A stretch of 64,000 nucleotides of DNA from Hymenobacter gummosus (GCF_003970915.1 NZ_RXOF01000003.1:1-64000), one strand, 5' to 3'; shown: positions 34,238 to 44,782, counted from the stretch's first letter. Program-made: numbers and translations. The notes: generated from the letters alone by a model not told the origin.

Positions 34238-34245
34238 CAAAAGTA
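34238..34245 (-). promoter_or_regulatory. TAnnTTTG -7 element upstream of the truncated gene
   Basis: On the minus strand the sequence is TACTTTTG, matching the Bacteroidota -7 consensus, 43 bp before ATG 34195. It would now transcribe only the fused fragments. Confidence 0.4.
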
Positions 34246-34293
34246 GCAGCCCGGCAGCGGCCCTACTCCGACTTGGCCGGCGGCTCCAGCTGC

Positions 34294-34809
34294 TTAGTCC
34301 GCGTGGCCGGCCCGGCGGCGCAGGGGCAGGTCCAGCAGCATGGGCACGCCCTGAATCAGGGCCAGCACCACGTACTCGTAGCCCTTCATCAAATCCTTGT
34401 CGATGAGCGTAATAACGGCCCCGACCACGTGCAGCGCGGCCGCCACGGCGTACAGGCGCTTACGCGGCGCCCCGTCGACCACGGCGGCGGTGTAGCCGAA
34501 GCCCGCGGCCCCGAAGGCAAACCAGAGCGTGTGGTAGCTCAGCGGCATCAGGGTTTTGGCCTGCGTCAGGTGCACCCACACGTTTTGCAGGGTAGCCAGC
34601 ACCGTGATAATGGCCCACACCCAGATCAGCGCGTTGGCGCGGCGGCCCAGCAGCACGGTTAGCAGCACCGGAATGGCCATGGCCACGCCCCAGGTCCAGA
34701 GCACGGCCGCGTGGCCTTTTTCCATCGTGTTGCCGATGTATTGGGTGATGAGGTAGGCCACCGTAACGGTGAGGCCCCACCAGAGCAGCAGGGATTGGCG
34801 GGTAAGCAT
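34294..34809 (-). CDS. Five-helix membrane protein of unknown function
   Basis: 171 residues with hydrophobic segments at about 8-26 (LLWWGLTVTVAYLITQYIG), 36-54 (VLWTWGVAMAIPVLLTVLL), 60-80, 92-112 (TLWFAFGAAGFGYTAAVVD) and 120-160. The C-terminus is basic (RRRAGHAD). No family was recognised. It is a single minus-strand gene, 129 bp downstream of the VWA gene and probably separately transcribed. Confidence 0.65.
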   Translation of the reverse strand: MLTRQSLLLWWGLTVTVAYLITQYIGNTMEKGHAAVLWTWGVAMAIPVLLTVLLGRRANALIWVWAIITVLATLQNVWVHLTQAKTLMPLSYHTLWFAFGAAGFGYTAAVVDGAPRKRLYAVAAALHVVGAVITLIDKDLMKGYEYVVLALIQGVPMLLDLPLRRRAGHAD

Positions 34810-34938
34810 AGCGGCGCGGCCCCGACCAGTATCTGCCAGGGGCTGCGGCGCCGCCCGCAGCTCGTCGGTAGGTTCTGGGCCTACGCCGGTCGGGCGGGCA
34901 AGGTTGGCCGCCCGGCAGTTGGCGCGGCTGTCGGCCGG

Positions 34939-36057
34939 CTACTGCACCACCTTCGTCATGTCCTGGCCCTGAATGGCGGCCGCCATCAGGGCCGGAAACT
35001 TATCCGGCGTGCAGGCAAACGACGGAATGCCCAGCGCGGCCAGCTTTTCGGCCACACTCCTATCGAAGCTCGGGGCGCCCTCGTCGCTCAGGGCCAGCAG
35101 GGCCACCATGGTCACGCCCGCGGCTTTGAGGGCCGCGGCGCGCTTGATCATTTCGGCCGGGTTGCCGCCCTCGTACAAGTCGCTCACCAGCACCAGGATG
35201 GTATCGGTGGGGCGCGTAATGAGCTGCTGGCAATACGTGAGGGCCAGGTTGATATCGGTGCCGCCGCCCAGCTGCACGCCGAACAAGAGGTCCACCGGGT
35301 CCTGCAGATCCTCGGACAGGTTGACCACCGCGGTATCGAACACCACCATGTGGGTGCGCACGGCCTTGAGCGAGGCCAGCACCGCCCCGAACACGCCCGC
35401 GTACACCACCGAGGCCGCCATGGAGCCGCTCTGGTCCAGGCACAGCACGATTTCCTTGAGCGCCTGCCCGCGCCGGCCGTAGCCCACCAGCTTCTCGGGA
35501 ATGATGGTGCGGTGCGCGGGCTGGTAGTGCTTGAGGTTGGCCCGGATGGTGGCCGCCCAGTTGATTTCGGCGAAGCGGGGGCGCGGGTTGCGCACGGCCC
35601 GGCTCAGGGCGCCCTGCACGGCCTGGCGCAGCGGCTGGGCCAGGCGCTTTTCGAGGTCCTGCACCACCCGGCGCACCACTTCGCGGGCCGTGTGCTTGGC
35701 CTTGGCCGGCATCACCCGGCCCAGGGACATGAGCAGGCCCACCAGATGCACGTCGGGCTGCACGGTGCGCAGGATTTCGGGCTCGGTGAGCAGCTGGTGC
35801 AGGCCTAGCCGCTCCATGGCGTCCTTCTGCATCACGGCCACCACCGAGGAGGGGAAATACTGGCGGATGTCGCCCAGCCAGCGGCTGACTTTGGGGGCCG
35901 AGCCGCCCAGGCCGCCGCGGCGCTCCGGGGGCTGGTCGTAGAGAGCCGTCAATACCTCGTCCATGCGGCCGTAGTCGGGCGAGAGAGGAACCGAATTGTC
36001 AGCATCGGCGGCGGCGCCGAGCACGAGCTTCCAGCGGGCGGCGTGGTCAGTGGGCAT
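34939..36057 (-). CDS. CoxE-like VWA domain protein (DUF5682-system partner)
   Basis: 372 residues. The C-terminal VWA domain has an intact MIDAS: LCLDQSGSMAASV (DxSxS, about 205-215), the Thr in GGGTDIN and the Asp in VLVSDLYEGG. The N-terminal helical part includes APKVSRWLGDIRQYFPSSVV. Such CoxE-type proteins are usually encoded with DUF5682 and a MoxR AAA ATPase, forming a chaperone-like metal-insertion or remodelling module of unknown target. Here DUF5682 lies at 18825-21149 on the opposite strand and no MoxR gene is seen, so the cluster appears broken up in this genome. Confidence 0.85.
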   Translation of the reverse strand: MPTDHAARWKLVLGAAADADNSVPLSPDYGRMDEVLTALYDQPPERRGGLGGSAPKVSRWLGDIRQYFPSSVVAVMQKDAMERLGLHQLLTEPEILRTVQPDVHLVGLLMSLGRVMPAKAKHTAREVVRRVVQDLEKRLAQPLRQAVQGALSRAVRNPRPRFAEINWAATIRANLKHYQPAHRTIIPEKLVGYGRRGQALKEIVLCLDQSGSMAASVVYAGVFGAVLASLKAVRTHMVVFDTAVVNLSEDLQDPVDLLFGVQLGGGTDINLALTYCQQLITRPTDTILVLVSDLYEGGNPAEMIKRAAALKAAGVTMVALLALSDEGAPSFDRSVAEKLAALGIPSFACTPDKFPALMAAAIQGQDMTKVVQ

Positions 36058-36129
36058 GGCGGGGCGGGTTAGGCGGGGCGACGAGCGGGCGGCAATATAG
36101 GCCGGCGCGGGCGTTTCCCGGCCCCGGCG

Positions 36130-38376
36130 CTAGGCGGGCAGCGTGATGATAAACTCGGTGAACTCGCCCTCCCGCGTCTGCACCCGCAGCGTGCCGCCGT
36201 GGCCCTTGGTGATAATGTCGTGGCTGAGCGAGAGGCCCAGACCGGTGCCCTCGCCCACGGCTTTGGTGGTAAAGAAGGGCTGGAAGATGCGCGCCTGCAC
36301 CGCCGCGTTCATGCCCACGCCGTTGTCGCGCACCCGGATTTCCACCTGCCCCTCCAGTCGCCGGGTACTGATGTGCACGGCCGGCGCGTAAGCCGGACCG
36401 GCCGTGCGGCTGCGCTGGCGCACGGCCTGAAACGCGTTGGTGAGCAGGTTCAGCACGGCCCGGCCCAAATCCTGCGGCACCACGCTCAGCGGGGCCAGCT
36501 GGGCCTCCAACTCGAGCGCGAGGGTGGCGTGAAAGTGCACGTCCTGGGCCTGCAGCCCCTCGTAGGCCAGGCGCGCCTGCTCGCGCACCAGGGCATTGAG
36601 GTCGGTGAGCTGGCGGTGCGTGGTGCCGGCGCGCGAATGCGCCAGCATGTCGCGGATAATGGCCGAGGCCCGCAAGCCGTGCTGGCTGATTTCCTGCAGG
36701 TTCTGCTTGAGCCCGACCAGGATTTCCTGCTGCAGGTTGTCGGCGCGGTGGCCGTCGGCGGCCGGCTGCATGCCGTCGAGCATGGTGGTGCTGACCTCGG
36801 CGAAGCGCTTCATGAAGTGCAGCGGGTTTTGCAGCTCGTGGGCAATGCCGGCCGACACCTCCCCCACAAACGCCCATTTCTCGGCCGCCACCAACTGGTT
36901 CTGGGCTTTGCGCAGCTCGGCCAGCGTCTGCCGGTTCACGCGCAGCTGCCGGTACAGCACCGCCCCCAGCCCCGACACGGCCGCCACCGTCAGCAGGGCC
37001 AGGGCCAGCAGTCCGTTGCGCTGCCGCAGGCGCAGGGCCTGCACGGCCTGCTGCTCGCGCAGCCCGGCCAGCTGGGCGGCGTGGGCCTGCTCGGCCCGCT
37101 CGCCCTCGTACTGGGCCACGTGGAAGGTGTTCTGCGCCTCGGCCAGGGAGTCGGTCAGGGCCAGGTAGATGCGGGTGTAGTGGCGGAACTCCTCGGGCTG
37201 CTGCCGCGCGTCGTACAGCCGAATCAGCTCCCTGAGCAGCCGGGGGCGCATCATGTTGAAGCGGCTGGCGGTGGCTTTCTGGTAAGCCTGCAGCCAGTGC
37301 TGCTCGGCCCGGTCCACGTCGCCGCGGGCGGCATGGTAGCGGGCCCAGGTTTCGTCGATGGTAAAGTCGCCGGGCCGGCCCGAAATGGACAGGTGCAGCG
37401 AATCGGACAGCTGCTGGGCCCGCTGCAGCAGACCGTAGGCGCGCCCGAGCTGCCGCTGCTGCACCAGCACCGCCCCCTTCTGCAGCAGGGCGTAGGTGGT
37501 GTACAGCGGCCGGTCGGCCGAGTCGCGGCGGGCGGCCTGCAGGGCCAGGTCGGCGTACCTATCGGCGGCGGCCAGCTGGCCCTGCCGCTGGTAGAGCTGC
37601 GAGAGGGCCCGCAGGGTAAAAAAGCGCCGCAGCCCTTCGAGGTGGTGGCGGTCTTCCAGCTCGGCAGCCTGCAGCAGGTAGTGCAGGGCCCGCTCCGAGT
37701 TGCCCCAGTCGGCGTAGGTGTAGCCGGCCACCATCAGCTCGTTGGTGTAGAGCATGCGGTCGAAGTGCTGGAACAAGTCGGCCGCCCGCAGGTAGCTGCT
37801 GATGGCGCGGTTGTAGTCGCCCAGGTGGCGGTAGGAGCCGCCCAGCACTAGGTGGCAGGCCGCCGCGTTTTCGGCCGGGCCGTGCAGCTGGTAGTAGGCC
37901 AGCTTGCGCTGGAAGTAGCGCCGCCGCTCCTCCGACTGGTGCAGGCGGTTGTAGAGCGGGGCCAGGTCGATGAGCAGGCGCGGAATCGGCCGGCGGGTGG
38001 AGTCGAACAAACTCACGGCCCGGTGCAGGAGGCGCATGGCCTGCGCGTCGTCGGTGCCCTGCACCCACAGGCCCAGGCCGCGGCGCAGCTGGCGGTAAGC
38101 CGCCGCGTCGGCCAGCCGGGGCTGGCGCTGATTTAGCTGCAGCAGCTCGTCGAGCAAGGGCAGCGCCTCGGCGCGGCGGCGGGCTTCCGTCAGCTCCGTC
38201 ACGTCGAGCAGGTGCACCAGCGTCCGCAGGCGGGCCGTATCAGCGCGCTGCCGCGTGAGCACCCGGCGCAGGGAGTCGTAGTCGGCGGCCCAGTAGCGGT
38301 ACTTGCCGCGGGCCAGCCCCGGCAGGGTGCCCACCGCCAGCAGCAGAAACAACAGACAGAACCGCAACGAAAGCAC
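36130..38376 (-). CDS. TPR-repeat sensor histidine kinase (orphan)
   Basis: 748 residues from GTG 38376, which gives a signal peptide (LLFLLLAVGTLPGLA); the ATG at 38514 would overlap the divergent gene's start. About 400 residues of TPR-like helices (periplasmic) precede a membrane helix at about 455-475 (LLALALLTVAAVSGLGAVL) and a short coiled coil. The kinase core then follows: H-box FVGEVSAGIAHELQNPL (about 511), N-box LNLLTNAFQAV, G1 VRDNGVGM, F-box IFQPFFTTK and G2 GEGTGLGLSLS. The architecture is like the kinase at 2195 but from another branch. No response regulator is adjacent. Confidence 0.88.
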   Translation of the reverse strand: MLSLRFCLLFLLLAVGTLPGLARGKYRYWAADYDSLRRVLTRQRADTARLRTLVHLLDVTELTEARRRAEALPLLDELLQLNQRQPRLADAAAYRQLRRGLGLWVQGTDDAQAMRLLHRAVSLFDSTRRPIPRLLIDLAPLYNRLHQSEERRRYFQRKLAYYQLHGPAENAAACHLVLGGSYRHLGDYNRAISSYLRAADLFQHFDRMLYTNELMVAGYTYADWGNSERALHYLLQAAELEDRHHLEGLRRFFTLRALSQLYQRQGQLAAADRYADLALQAARRDSADRPLYTTYALLQKGAVLVQQRQLGRAYGLLQRAQQLSDSLHLSISGRPGDFTIDETWARYHAARGDVDRAEQHWLQAYQKATASRFNMMRPRLLRELIRLYDARQQPEEFRHYTRIYLALTDSLAEAQNTFHVAQYEGERAEQAHAAQLAGLREQQAVQALRLRQRNGLLALALLTVAAVSGLGAVLYRQLRVNRQTLAELRKAQNQLVAAEKWAFVGEVSAGIAHELQNPLHFMKRFAEVSTTMLDGMQPAADGHRADNLQQEILVGLKQNLQEISQHGLRASAIIRDMLAHSRAGTTHRQLTDLNALVREQARLAYEGLQAQDVHFHATLALELEAQLAPLSVVPQDLGRAVLNLLTNAFQAVRQRSRTAGPAYAPAVHISTRRLEGQVEIRVRDNGVGMNAAVQARIFQPFFTTKAVGEGTGLGLSLSHDIITKGHGGTLRVQTREGEFTEFIITLPA

Positions 38377-38503
38377 AAACAAAACTGCTAATGACAAAAG
38401 AAACCCCGCCGGGCGGGACACGAACCCGCAAAAATAGGCGGCCGGCCGCGAAGCTGACCGGGCCCGGCCCCGCGCCCCTAACGGCCTTGCTACCTTTACC
38501 GGT

Positions 38504-38965
38504 ATGAATACCATTACGGCCGGCCGGCACCAGACCCGCTACGCCGCCGAGCCGCACCTGCACTTGTTCATCGACGGGCAGCCGCTTGACGGGCTGCTGC
38601 ACCAGTATTATCCCGACGACAATTTTCGGGGCCTGGTGCCCACGCTGCTCAGCTGGCTCGACCGGCCCCAGGAGCGGGCGGTGGTCTGGGCGCGGGCCCG
38701 GCTGCACAGCCTCCGCCGCGTGAAGCTGCCCCTGCTCATGTGCCCCGACGACCTGGATTTGAGCTGCACCGTCATTGCCGCCGAGGTCATCGTGGAAGAC
38801 GACCTGGTGCACTGGCCCCGGCTCGGCTGGGATGCCACGACCAGCCACGACCCGGTCGACAGTTGCCGGGAGGTGACCTGGCTGCCGCGGATTCCGGCCT
38901 TTGCCTTCGACCGCCGCGAGTACCAGCGCTGCCTCGACGCGTTTGCGGCGGCGCTGGCCGAGTAG
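38504..38965 (+). CDS. Hypothetical protein, divergent from the histidine kinase
   Basis: 153 residues, soluble. It reads PHLHLFIDGQPLDGLLHQYY, LVPTLLSWLDRP, DLDLSCTVIAAEVIVEDDLV and PRIPAFAFDRREYQ; no family was recognised. A TACCTTTA box (near the TAnnTTTG consensus) lies at 38491-38498, only 5 bp before ATG 38504, suggesting an almost leaderless transcript or a later start. It is followed 46 bp later by the M1 peptidase gene. Confidence 0.65.
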   Translation: MNTITAGRHQTRYAAEPHLHLFIDGQPLDGLLHQYYPDDNFRGLVPTLLSWLDRPQERAVVWARARLHSLRRVKLPLLMCPDDLDLSCTVIAAEVIVEDDLVHWPRLGWDATTSHDPVDSCREVTWLPRIPAFAFDRREYQRCLDAFAAALAE

Positions 38966-39011
38966 GCGGGTTTCGGGTAATTTCGGGCTTTGTCCCCGCC
39001 CGCTACCCACG

Positions 39012-41705
39012 ATGAACCGACGCTACACGATGCTGCGCCCCTGGGCCGCCGGCCTGCTGCTGGCTACTGCGGCCTGCACCAGCACCCGCCCGCCGCAGCC
39101 CCTGGATGCCCCCAAAGAAGCCGAAACCGTAGCCGCCGCCGTGCGCGTAGAGCCGGGCGTGAGCCAGGCGCTGGCCCGCTACCGCCGGCAGCAGCTCCGG
39201 GGCCTGAGCTACGCGCTGACGCTGCTGGTACCCGCCGACAAGCAGCAGGATGTTCAGGCCACCGAAACCATCCGCTTCCAGCTGAAATCGACGGCCCAGC
39301 CCCTGCAGCTCGACTTCAAGGAGCAAACTGAGCGGCTGCAGCAGCTCACGGTGAATGGCCGGTCCGTGCCCATCGACCACCGCCAGGAACACCTGATTAT
39401 TCCGGCCGCGGCGCTGCGGGCGGGCCCGAACGAAATCAGCATCCACTTTCGGGCCGGCAACCTCTCGCTCAACCGCAACGACGACTTTCTCTACACCCTG
39501 CTGGTGCCCGACCGCGCCCGCACGGTATTCCCGGTGTTCGACCAGCCCGATTTGAAAGCGTCCTTCCAGCTCACGCTGGACGTGCCTTCCGACTGGCAGG
39601 CCCTGGCCAACGCACCACTGTACCCTGACCGGCGGGTTTACCCCGTCAACGATTCCGTCTACACCTACTCGTTTGCCCCCTCCGATACCATCAGCACCTA
39701 CCTGTTCAGCTTCGTGGCGGGCAAGTTTCAGACGGCCGAAAGCCCCGCCACGGATGGCCCGCTGGCCGGCCGCAACATGCGCCTGCTGCACCGCGAAACC
39801 GACCCGGACAAGCTGCGCCTGAGCCTCGGGCCCATCTTCCAGATTCACCGCGACGCGCTGGCGTTTCTAGAAGATTATACCGCGCTGCCGTACCCGTTCA
39901 AAAAGCTCGATCTGGCCGCCCTGCCCGATTTTCAGTACGGCGGCATGGAGCACGTCGGGGCCATCGACTACCGGGCCAGTACGCTGTTTCTGGACGCCGG
40001 CGCCACCCAGGACCAACTGCTGGCCCGCAGCTCCCTCATCAGCCACGAAACGGCCCACATGTGGTTTGGCGACCTGGTGACCATGCGCTGGTTCGACGAC
40101 GTGTGGATGAAGGAGGTATTTGCCAATTTCATGGCCGACAAAATCACCCAGCGGGCCGTGCCGGGAGCCAACTACGACCTGAAATTCGTGGTGGACCACT
40201 ACCCGGCGGCCTACGCGGTGGACCGCACCGCCGGCGCCAACCCCATCCGCCAGCCCCTCGACAACCTGCAGGACGCCGGCTCGCTCTACGGCGGCATCAT
40301 CTATCATAAGGCGCCCATCATGATGCGGCAGCTGGAGCGGCTCATGGGCGAAGAAGCCTTCCGTGATGGGCTGCGCGAATACCTACACCGCTACGCCCAC
40401 GGCAACGCCACCTGGCCCGACCTCATCCAGATCCTCGACGCCCGCACCCCCGCCGATTTGCAGGCCTGGAATCAGGTGTGGGTGAATCAGCCCGGCCGCC
40501 CGGTGTTTGATTACGAGCTGCAGCTCAAAGACGGCAAAATCAGCCAGCTGGAACTCACGCAGAAGGCCGAGGACGGCTCCGACCGGCTCTGGCCCCAGCT
40601 GTTCGAAGTGCTGCTGGTATACCCCGACGGCCGCACGAAGGAGCTGACCGTGAACATGAACCAGCCCCGGGTACAGCTCAGCGAAGCCGTGGGCGCGCCG
40701 GCGCCGCAGTTCATGCTCTTCAACTCCACCGGCCTGGGCTACGGCGTGTTTCCCATGGACGACCAGCTGAACGTGCGGCTCGAATACCGCTACGACGCCC
40801 TGGCCAAGGCCCTGGGCCGCAACCTGGCCCAGCTGCCCAGCCCCGTAGCCCGGGCCGCCAGCTACGTCAACCTCTACGAGAACGTGCTCAACGGCCGCTA
40901 CCTCGCCCCGCGCCCACTGCTGAACGTGTACCGCCAACGGCTGCCGCTGGAGCGCGAGGAGCTGAACCTTAAGCTAATGACGAGCCAGCTGACGGACATC
41001 TACTGGAAGCTGCTGACGCCCGCCCAGCGCACGGCCCTGGCCCCTACGCTGGAGCGGGAGCTGTGGCAGGCGCTGGCGCAGAATCCCGCCCCGAACCAGA
41101 AGAAGCTCTTGTTCAAGGCCTACCAGTCGGTGGCGCTGACCCAGGACGCCCAAACGCGCCTGTACCGGATCTGGGACCAGCAGCAGCCGCCCGCCGGCGT
41201 CACGCTCACCGAGGACGACTACACCGCCCTGGCCCTTGCCCTGGCCGTGCGCGACTACCCCGCCCCGGCGCCCATCCTGGCCCGGCAGCTCACCCGCATC
41301 AAGAACCCCGACCGGCAGCGGCGCCTGCAGTTTCTCCTGCCGGCCCTCGCCCCCGAGCCGGCCACCCGCGACGCCTTTTTCGCCTCGCTCAGTGATGAGC
41401 AGAACCGCGAAAAAGAAGCTTGGGTGACGGCCGCGCTGGGCTACCTGCACCACCCGCTGCGCGCCGCCGCCTCCGAGAAGTACCTGCCGCAAAGCCTGGC
41501 CCTGCTCGAAGAAATCCAGCGCACCGGCGACATTTTCTTTCCCTACGACTGGCTGCGCGCCACCCTGGGCTATTACCAGACGCCCACCGCCGCCCGCACC
41601 GTGCGCGACTTCCTGGCCGCCCACCCGCAGTACAACCCGCGCCTGCGGGCCAAGCTGCAGCAGGCCGCCGACGATTTGCTGCGCGCCGAAAAGCTCGTCC
41701 GGTAA
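39012..41705 (+). CDS. M1-family zinc aminopeptidase (lipoprotein)
   Basis: 897 residues. ATG 39012 gives a lipoprotein signal (AAGLLLATAACTSTRPP), so the enzyme should be membrane-anchored in the periplasm or on the surface. The N-terminal saddle domain precedes the exopeptidase motif FQYGGMEHVGAI (G-x-M-E-N variant with H) and the zinc site SHETAHMWFGDL followed by WMKEVFANF, giving HExxH-18-E at about residue 345. The C-terminal ERAP1-like helical domain is complete. The His in place of Asn in GAMEN occurs in several M1 branches and may alter specificity. It is ordinary housekeeping peptide turnover. Confidence 0.9.
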   Translation: MNRRYTMLRPWAAGLLLATAACTSTRPPQPLDAPKEAETVAAAVRVEPGVSQALARYRRQQLRGLSYALTLLVPADKQQDVQATETIRFQLKSTAQPLQLDFKEQTERLQQLTVNGRSVPIDHRQEHLIIPAAALRAGPNEISIHFRAGNLSLNRNDDFLYTLLVPDRARTVFPVFDQPDLKASFQLTLDVPSDWQALANAPLYPDRRVYPVNDSVYTYSFAPSDTISTYLFSFVAGKFQTAESPATDGPLAGRNMRLLHRETDPDKLRLSLGPIFQIHRDALAFLEDYTALPYPFKKLDLAALPDFQYGGMEHVGAIDYRASTLFLDAGATQDQLLARSSLISHETAHMWFGDLVTMRWFDDVWMKEVFANFMADKITQRAVPGANYDLKFVVDHYPAAYAVDRTAGANPIRQPLDNLQDAGSLYGGIIYHKAPIMMRQLERLMGEEAFRDGLREYLHRYAHGNATWPDLIQILDARTPADLQAWNQVWVNQPGRPVFDYELQLKDGKISQLELTQKAEDGSDRLWPQLFEVLLVYPDGRTKELTVNMNQPRVQLSEAVGAPAPQFMLFNSTGLGYGVFPMDDQLNVRLEYRYDALAKALGRNLAQLPSPVARAASYVNLYENVLNGRYLAPRPLLNVYRQRLPLEREELNLKLMTSQLTDIYWKLLTPAQRTALAPTLERELWQALAQNPAPNQKKLLFKAYQSVALTQDAQTRLYRIWDQQQPPAGVTLTEDDYTALALALAVRDYPAPAPILARQLTRIKNPDRQRRLQFLLPALAPEPATRDAFFASLSDEQNREKEAWVTAALGYLHHPLRAAASEKYLPQSLALLEEIQRTGDIFFPYDWLRATLGYYQTPTAARTVRDFLAAHPQYNPRLRAKLQQAADDLLRAEKLVR

Positions 41706-41716
41706 GCAGGCGCCGC

Positions 41717-41810
41717 TGTAGCGCGGGCTTGGCTACGCCTTCCTGCGGTTCAGCCCGCGTCCGTCTGGACGATTTCGTGCGAGCGGACGCGGGCTAAAGC
41801 CCGCGCTACA
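41717..41810. repeat. 94-bp palindromic element
   Basis: TGTAGCGCGGGCTT (41717-41730) is the exact inverse of 41797-41810. An inner pair AGCCCGCGTCCG / CGGACGCGGGCT nests inside. It lies between the M1 peptidase and leuS. Confidence 0.7.
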
Positions 41811-41926
41811 GGCAGCGGCAGCCCGACCGGAAAAGTCGGCTCCACCTGCTTATTGCCGGACAAAAAAGCCGCCCGTGTGCCGGCTTGGGCTAACTTCGCG
41901 GTTTCAGACAATCGAATAACCGCCCT

Positions 41927-44710
41927 ATGCCCGGCTACCGTCCGCAGGAGATAGAGAAGAAATGGCAGCAGTTCTGGCAAGAGAACCAGACTTTCCGCGC
42001 CGATAATCACTCCGAAAAGCCCAAGTATTACGTGCTCGACATGTTTCCCTACCCCTCCGGGGCCGGGCTGCACGTGGGCCACCCGCTGGGCTACATTGCC
42101 TCCGATATCGTGTCGCGCTACAAGCGCCACCGCGGCTTCAACGTGCTGCACCCCATGGGCTTCGACTCCTTCGGGCTGCCGGCCGAGCAGTACGCCATCC
42201 AGACCGGGCAGCACCCCGAGAAGACCACTCGCGAAAATATTGCCCGCTACATCGAGCAGCTTTCGGCCCTGGGCTTCAGCTACGACTGGTCGCGCGAAAT
42301 CCGCACCTCCGACCCGGCCTACTACAAGTGGACGCAGTGGATTTTCCTGCAGCTGTTCAATAGCTGGTACAACCTCGACACCAACAAGGCGGAGTCGATT
42401 CGGACCCTGCAGGAAAAGTTTGCCGCCGACGGCTCCCGGGGCGTGCGCGCCGCCTGCAACGAGGAGGAGCTGCACGACTTCTCGGCCGGGCAGTGGCAGC
42501 TGATGTCGGAGGCCCAGCGCGTGGCCGCCGTGCACCCCTACCGCCTCGCCTACCAGTCGGAAACCTACGTGAACTGGTGCCCGGGCCTGGGCACCGTCTT
42601 GTCGAACGACGAGGTGAAGGACGGCGTGTCGGAGCGCGGGGGCTTCCCGGTGGAGCGCCGCCTCATGCCCCAGTGGAACCTGCGCATCACCGCCTACGCC
42701 CAGCGCCTGCTCGACGGCCTCGACCACATCGACTGGCCCGATGCGGTCAAGGAAATGCAGCGCAACTGGATCGGCCGCTCCGTCGGCGCCGAGGTGCGCT
42801 TCGAGGTGGCGGGCCACCCCGGCCTGCCGCTGACCGTGTTTACCACCCGCCCCGACACCCTGTTCGGCGTGTCGTACCTGGCGGTGGCTCCCGAGTCGGA
42901 GCTGATTGAGGCCCTGACCACCGACGAGCAGCGCGAAGCCGTGCAGCAGTACGTGGAGCAGGCCAAAAACCGCTCGGAGCGCGACCGGATGGCCGACGTG
43001 AAAACCATCACCGGGCAGTTTACGGGCAGCTACGCCCTGCACCCGTTCAGCGGCGAGCAGCTGCCCATCTGGGTGGCCGACTACGTGCTGGCCGGCTACG
43101 GCACCGGCGTGGTTATGGCCGTGCCCGCCCACGACACCCGCGACTACGCCTTTGCCCGGCACTTCTCGCTGCCCATCGTGCCCGTGGTGGAAGGCTACGA
43201 CGAGGAAGCCGGTGAGGCCTACGTGGCCAAGGAAGGCCGCGTGATGAACTCCGACTTCCTCAACGGCCTCGACGTGAAGCCCGCCATTCAGGAAGTTATC
43301 AAGCGCCTGGAGGACAAAGGTATCGGCAAGGGCAAAATCAATTACCGCCTGCGCGACGCCATTTTCGGCCGGCAGCGCTACTGGGGCGAGCCGATTCCAG
43401 TGTACTACCGCGACGGTATGGCCTTCGGCGTGGCCGAAGCCGATTTGCCGCTGGTGCTGCCCGAAATCGACGAGTACAAGCCCACCGAAACCGGGGAGCC
43501 GCCGCTGGGCCGCGCCCAGGACTGGAAGTACCGCGGGCAGTTCGACTTCGAGCTGAGCACCATGCCCGGCTGGGCCGGCTCCTCGTGGTACTACCTGCGC
43601 TACATGGACCCGAGCAACCGGGACCGGTTTGTGGGCGAAGAGGCCGAGCAGTACTGGCAGAACGTGGACCTGTACATGGGCGGGGCCGAGCACGCCACCG
43701 GCCACCTACTCTACTCCCGCTTCTGGCACCTGTTCCTGAAGGATTACGGCCTGGTAAGCACCGAGGAGCCCTTCCAGAAGCTCATCAACCAGGGCATGAT
43801 CCTGGGCCGCTCGAACTTCGTGTACCGCATCAACGGCACCAACACGTTCGTCACGGCTTCCAAGCGCAAGGACTACGAGACGACGCCCCTGCACGTGGAC
43901 GTGAACATCGTGGAAGACGACGTGCTCGACGTGGAAGCCTTCCGCAACTGGCGCGAGGACTACGCCGGCGCCGAGTTCATCCTCGAAGACAACGGCACGT
44001 ACGTCTGCGGCGTGGAGGTCGAGAAGATGTCCAAGTCGAAGTACAACGTGGTCAACCCCGACACCCTCATCGAGCGGTACGGGGCCGATGCGCTGCGCCT
44101 GCACGAGATGTTCCTCGGGCCGCTGGAGCAGTACAAGCCGTGGAACACCCAGGGCATGACCGGCGTGTCGGGCTTCCTCAAGAAGCTCTGGCGCCTGTTC
44201 TACCCCGAGGACCGCGACTGGGCCGTGACCGACGAAGCCGCCACGCCGGCCGAGCTGAAAGCCCTGCACAAGGCCATCAAAAAGGCGCAGGAGGACATTG
44301 AGCGGTTCTCGTTCAACACCTCCGTCAGCACCTTTATGATCTGCGTGAACGAGCTGGCAGCCCTGAACTGCCGCAAGCGCGCCATCCTGGAGCCGCTGAC
44401 GGTGCTCATTTCGCCCTACGCCCCGCACCTGGCCGAGGAGCTGTGGGAGCAGCTGGGCCACGCGGCCGGCTCGCTCAGCACCGCCCCCTTCCCCGAGTTC
44501 AAGGAAGAGTACCTGGTGGAAGACACCGTGAACTACCCGGTGGCCATCAACGGCAAGGTGCGGGAGCAGATGCAGTTTGCCGCCTCGGCCACGGCCGCCG
44601 AAATCGAGGAAGCCGTGCGCGCCACCGACATTCTGGCCCGCTTTGCCGAGGGCAAGCCGGCCAAGAAGGTTATCGTGGTGCCCGGCCGCATGGTGAACGT
44701 GGTGGTGTAA
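41927..44710 (+). CDS. leuS: Leucyl-tRNA synthetase
   Basis: 927 residues, full length for the bacterial enzyme. It charges tRNA-Leu with leucine. Class I signatures are present: [15 protein letters not shown] (HIGH-like, about 45-58) and [14 protein letters not shown] (KMSKS, about 700). The editing CP1 domain with [19 protein letters not shown] and the [19 protein letters not shown] motif is complete, and the anticodon-binding and C-terminal domains follow. The start [17 protein letters not shown] is canonical. It is followed by a strong terminator; monocistronic. Confidence 0.98.
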   Translation: MPGYRPQEIEKKWQQFWQENQTFRADNHSEKPKYYVLDMFPYPSGAGLHVGHPLGYIASDIVSRYKRHRGFNVLHPMGFDSFGLPAEQYAIQTGQHPEKTTRENIARYIEQLSALGFSYDWSREIRTSDPAYYKWTQWIFLQLFNSWYNLDTNKAESIRTLQEKFAADGSRGVRAACNEEELHDFSAGQWQLMSEAQRVAAVHPYRLAYQSETYVNWCPGLGTVLSNDEVKDGVSERGGFPVERRLMPQWNLRITAYAQRLLDGLDHIDWPDAVKEMQRNWIGRSVGAEVRFEVAGHPGLPLTVFTTRPDTLFGVSYLAVAPESELIEALTTDEQREAVQQYVEQAKNRSERDRMADVKTITGQFTGSYALHPFSGEQLPIWVADYVLAGYGTGVVMAVPAHDTRDYAFARHFSLPIVPVVEGYDEEAGEAYVAKEGRVMNSDFLNGLDVKPAIQEVIKRLEDKGIGKGKINYRLRDAIFGRQRYWGEPIPVYYRDGMAFGVAEADLPLVLPEIDEYKPTETGEPPLGRAQDWKYRGQFDFELSTMPGWAGSSWYYLRYMDPSNRDRFVGEEAEQYWQNVDLYMGGAEHATGHLLYSRFWHLFLKDYGLVSTEEPFQKLINQGMILGRSNFVYRINGTNTFVTASKRKDYETTPLHVDVNIVEDDVLDVEAFRNWREDYAGAEFILEDNGTYVCGVEVEKMSKSKYNVVNPDTLIERYGADALRLHEMFLGPLEQYKPWNTQGMTGVSGFLKKLWRLFYPEDRDWAVTDEAATPAELKALHKAIKKAQEDIERFSFNTSVSTFMICVNELAALNCRKRAILEPLTVLISPYAPHLAEELWEQLGHAAGSLSTAPFPEFKEEYLVEDTVNYPVAINGKVREQMQFAASATAAEIEEAVRATDILARFAEGKPAKKVIVVPGRMVNVVV

Positions 44711-44732
44711 GGGCCACCGCCCGTCAGGCACG

Positions 44733-44768
44733 AAAAAGCCCGCTGGCGCCTTGCCAGCGGGCTTTTTT
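44733..44768 (+). terminator. Rho-independent terminator after leuS
   Basis: A 15-bp stem (AAAAAGCCCGCTGGC with its complement) with a GCCTT loop and a T6 run (44763-44768). Confidence 0.85.
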
Positions 44769-44782
44769 GCGTTCCGAACCGT

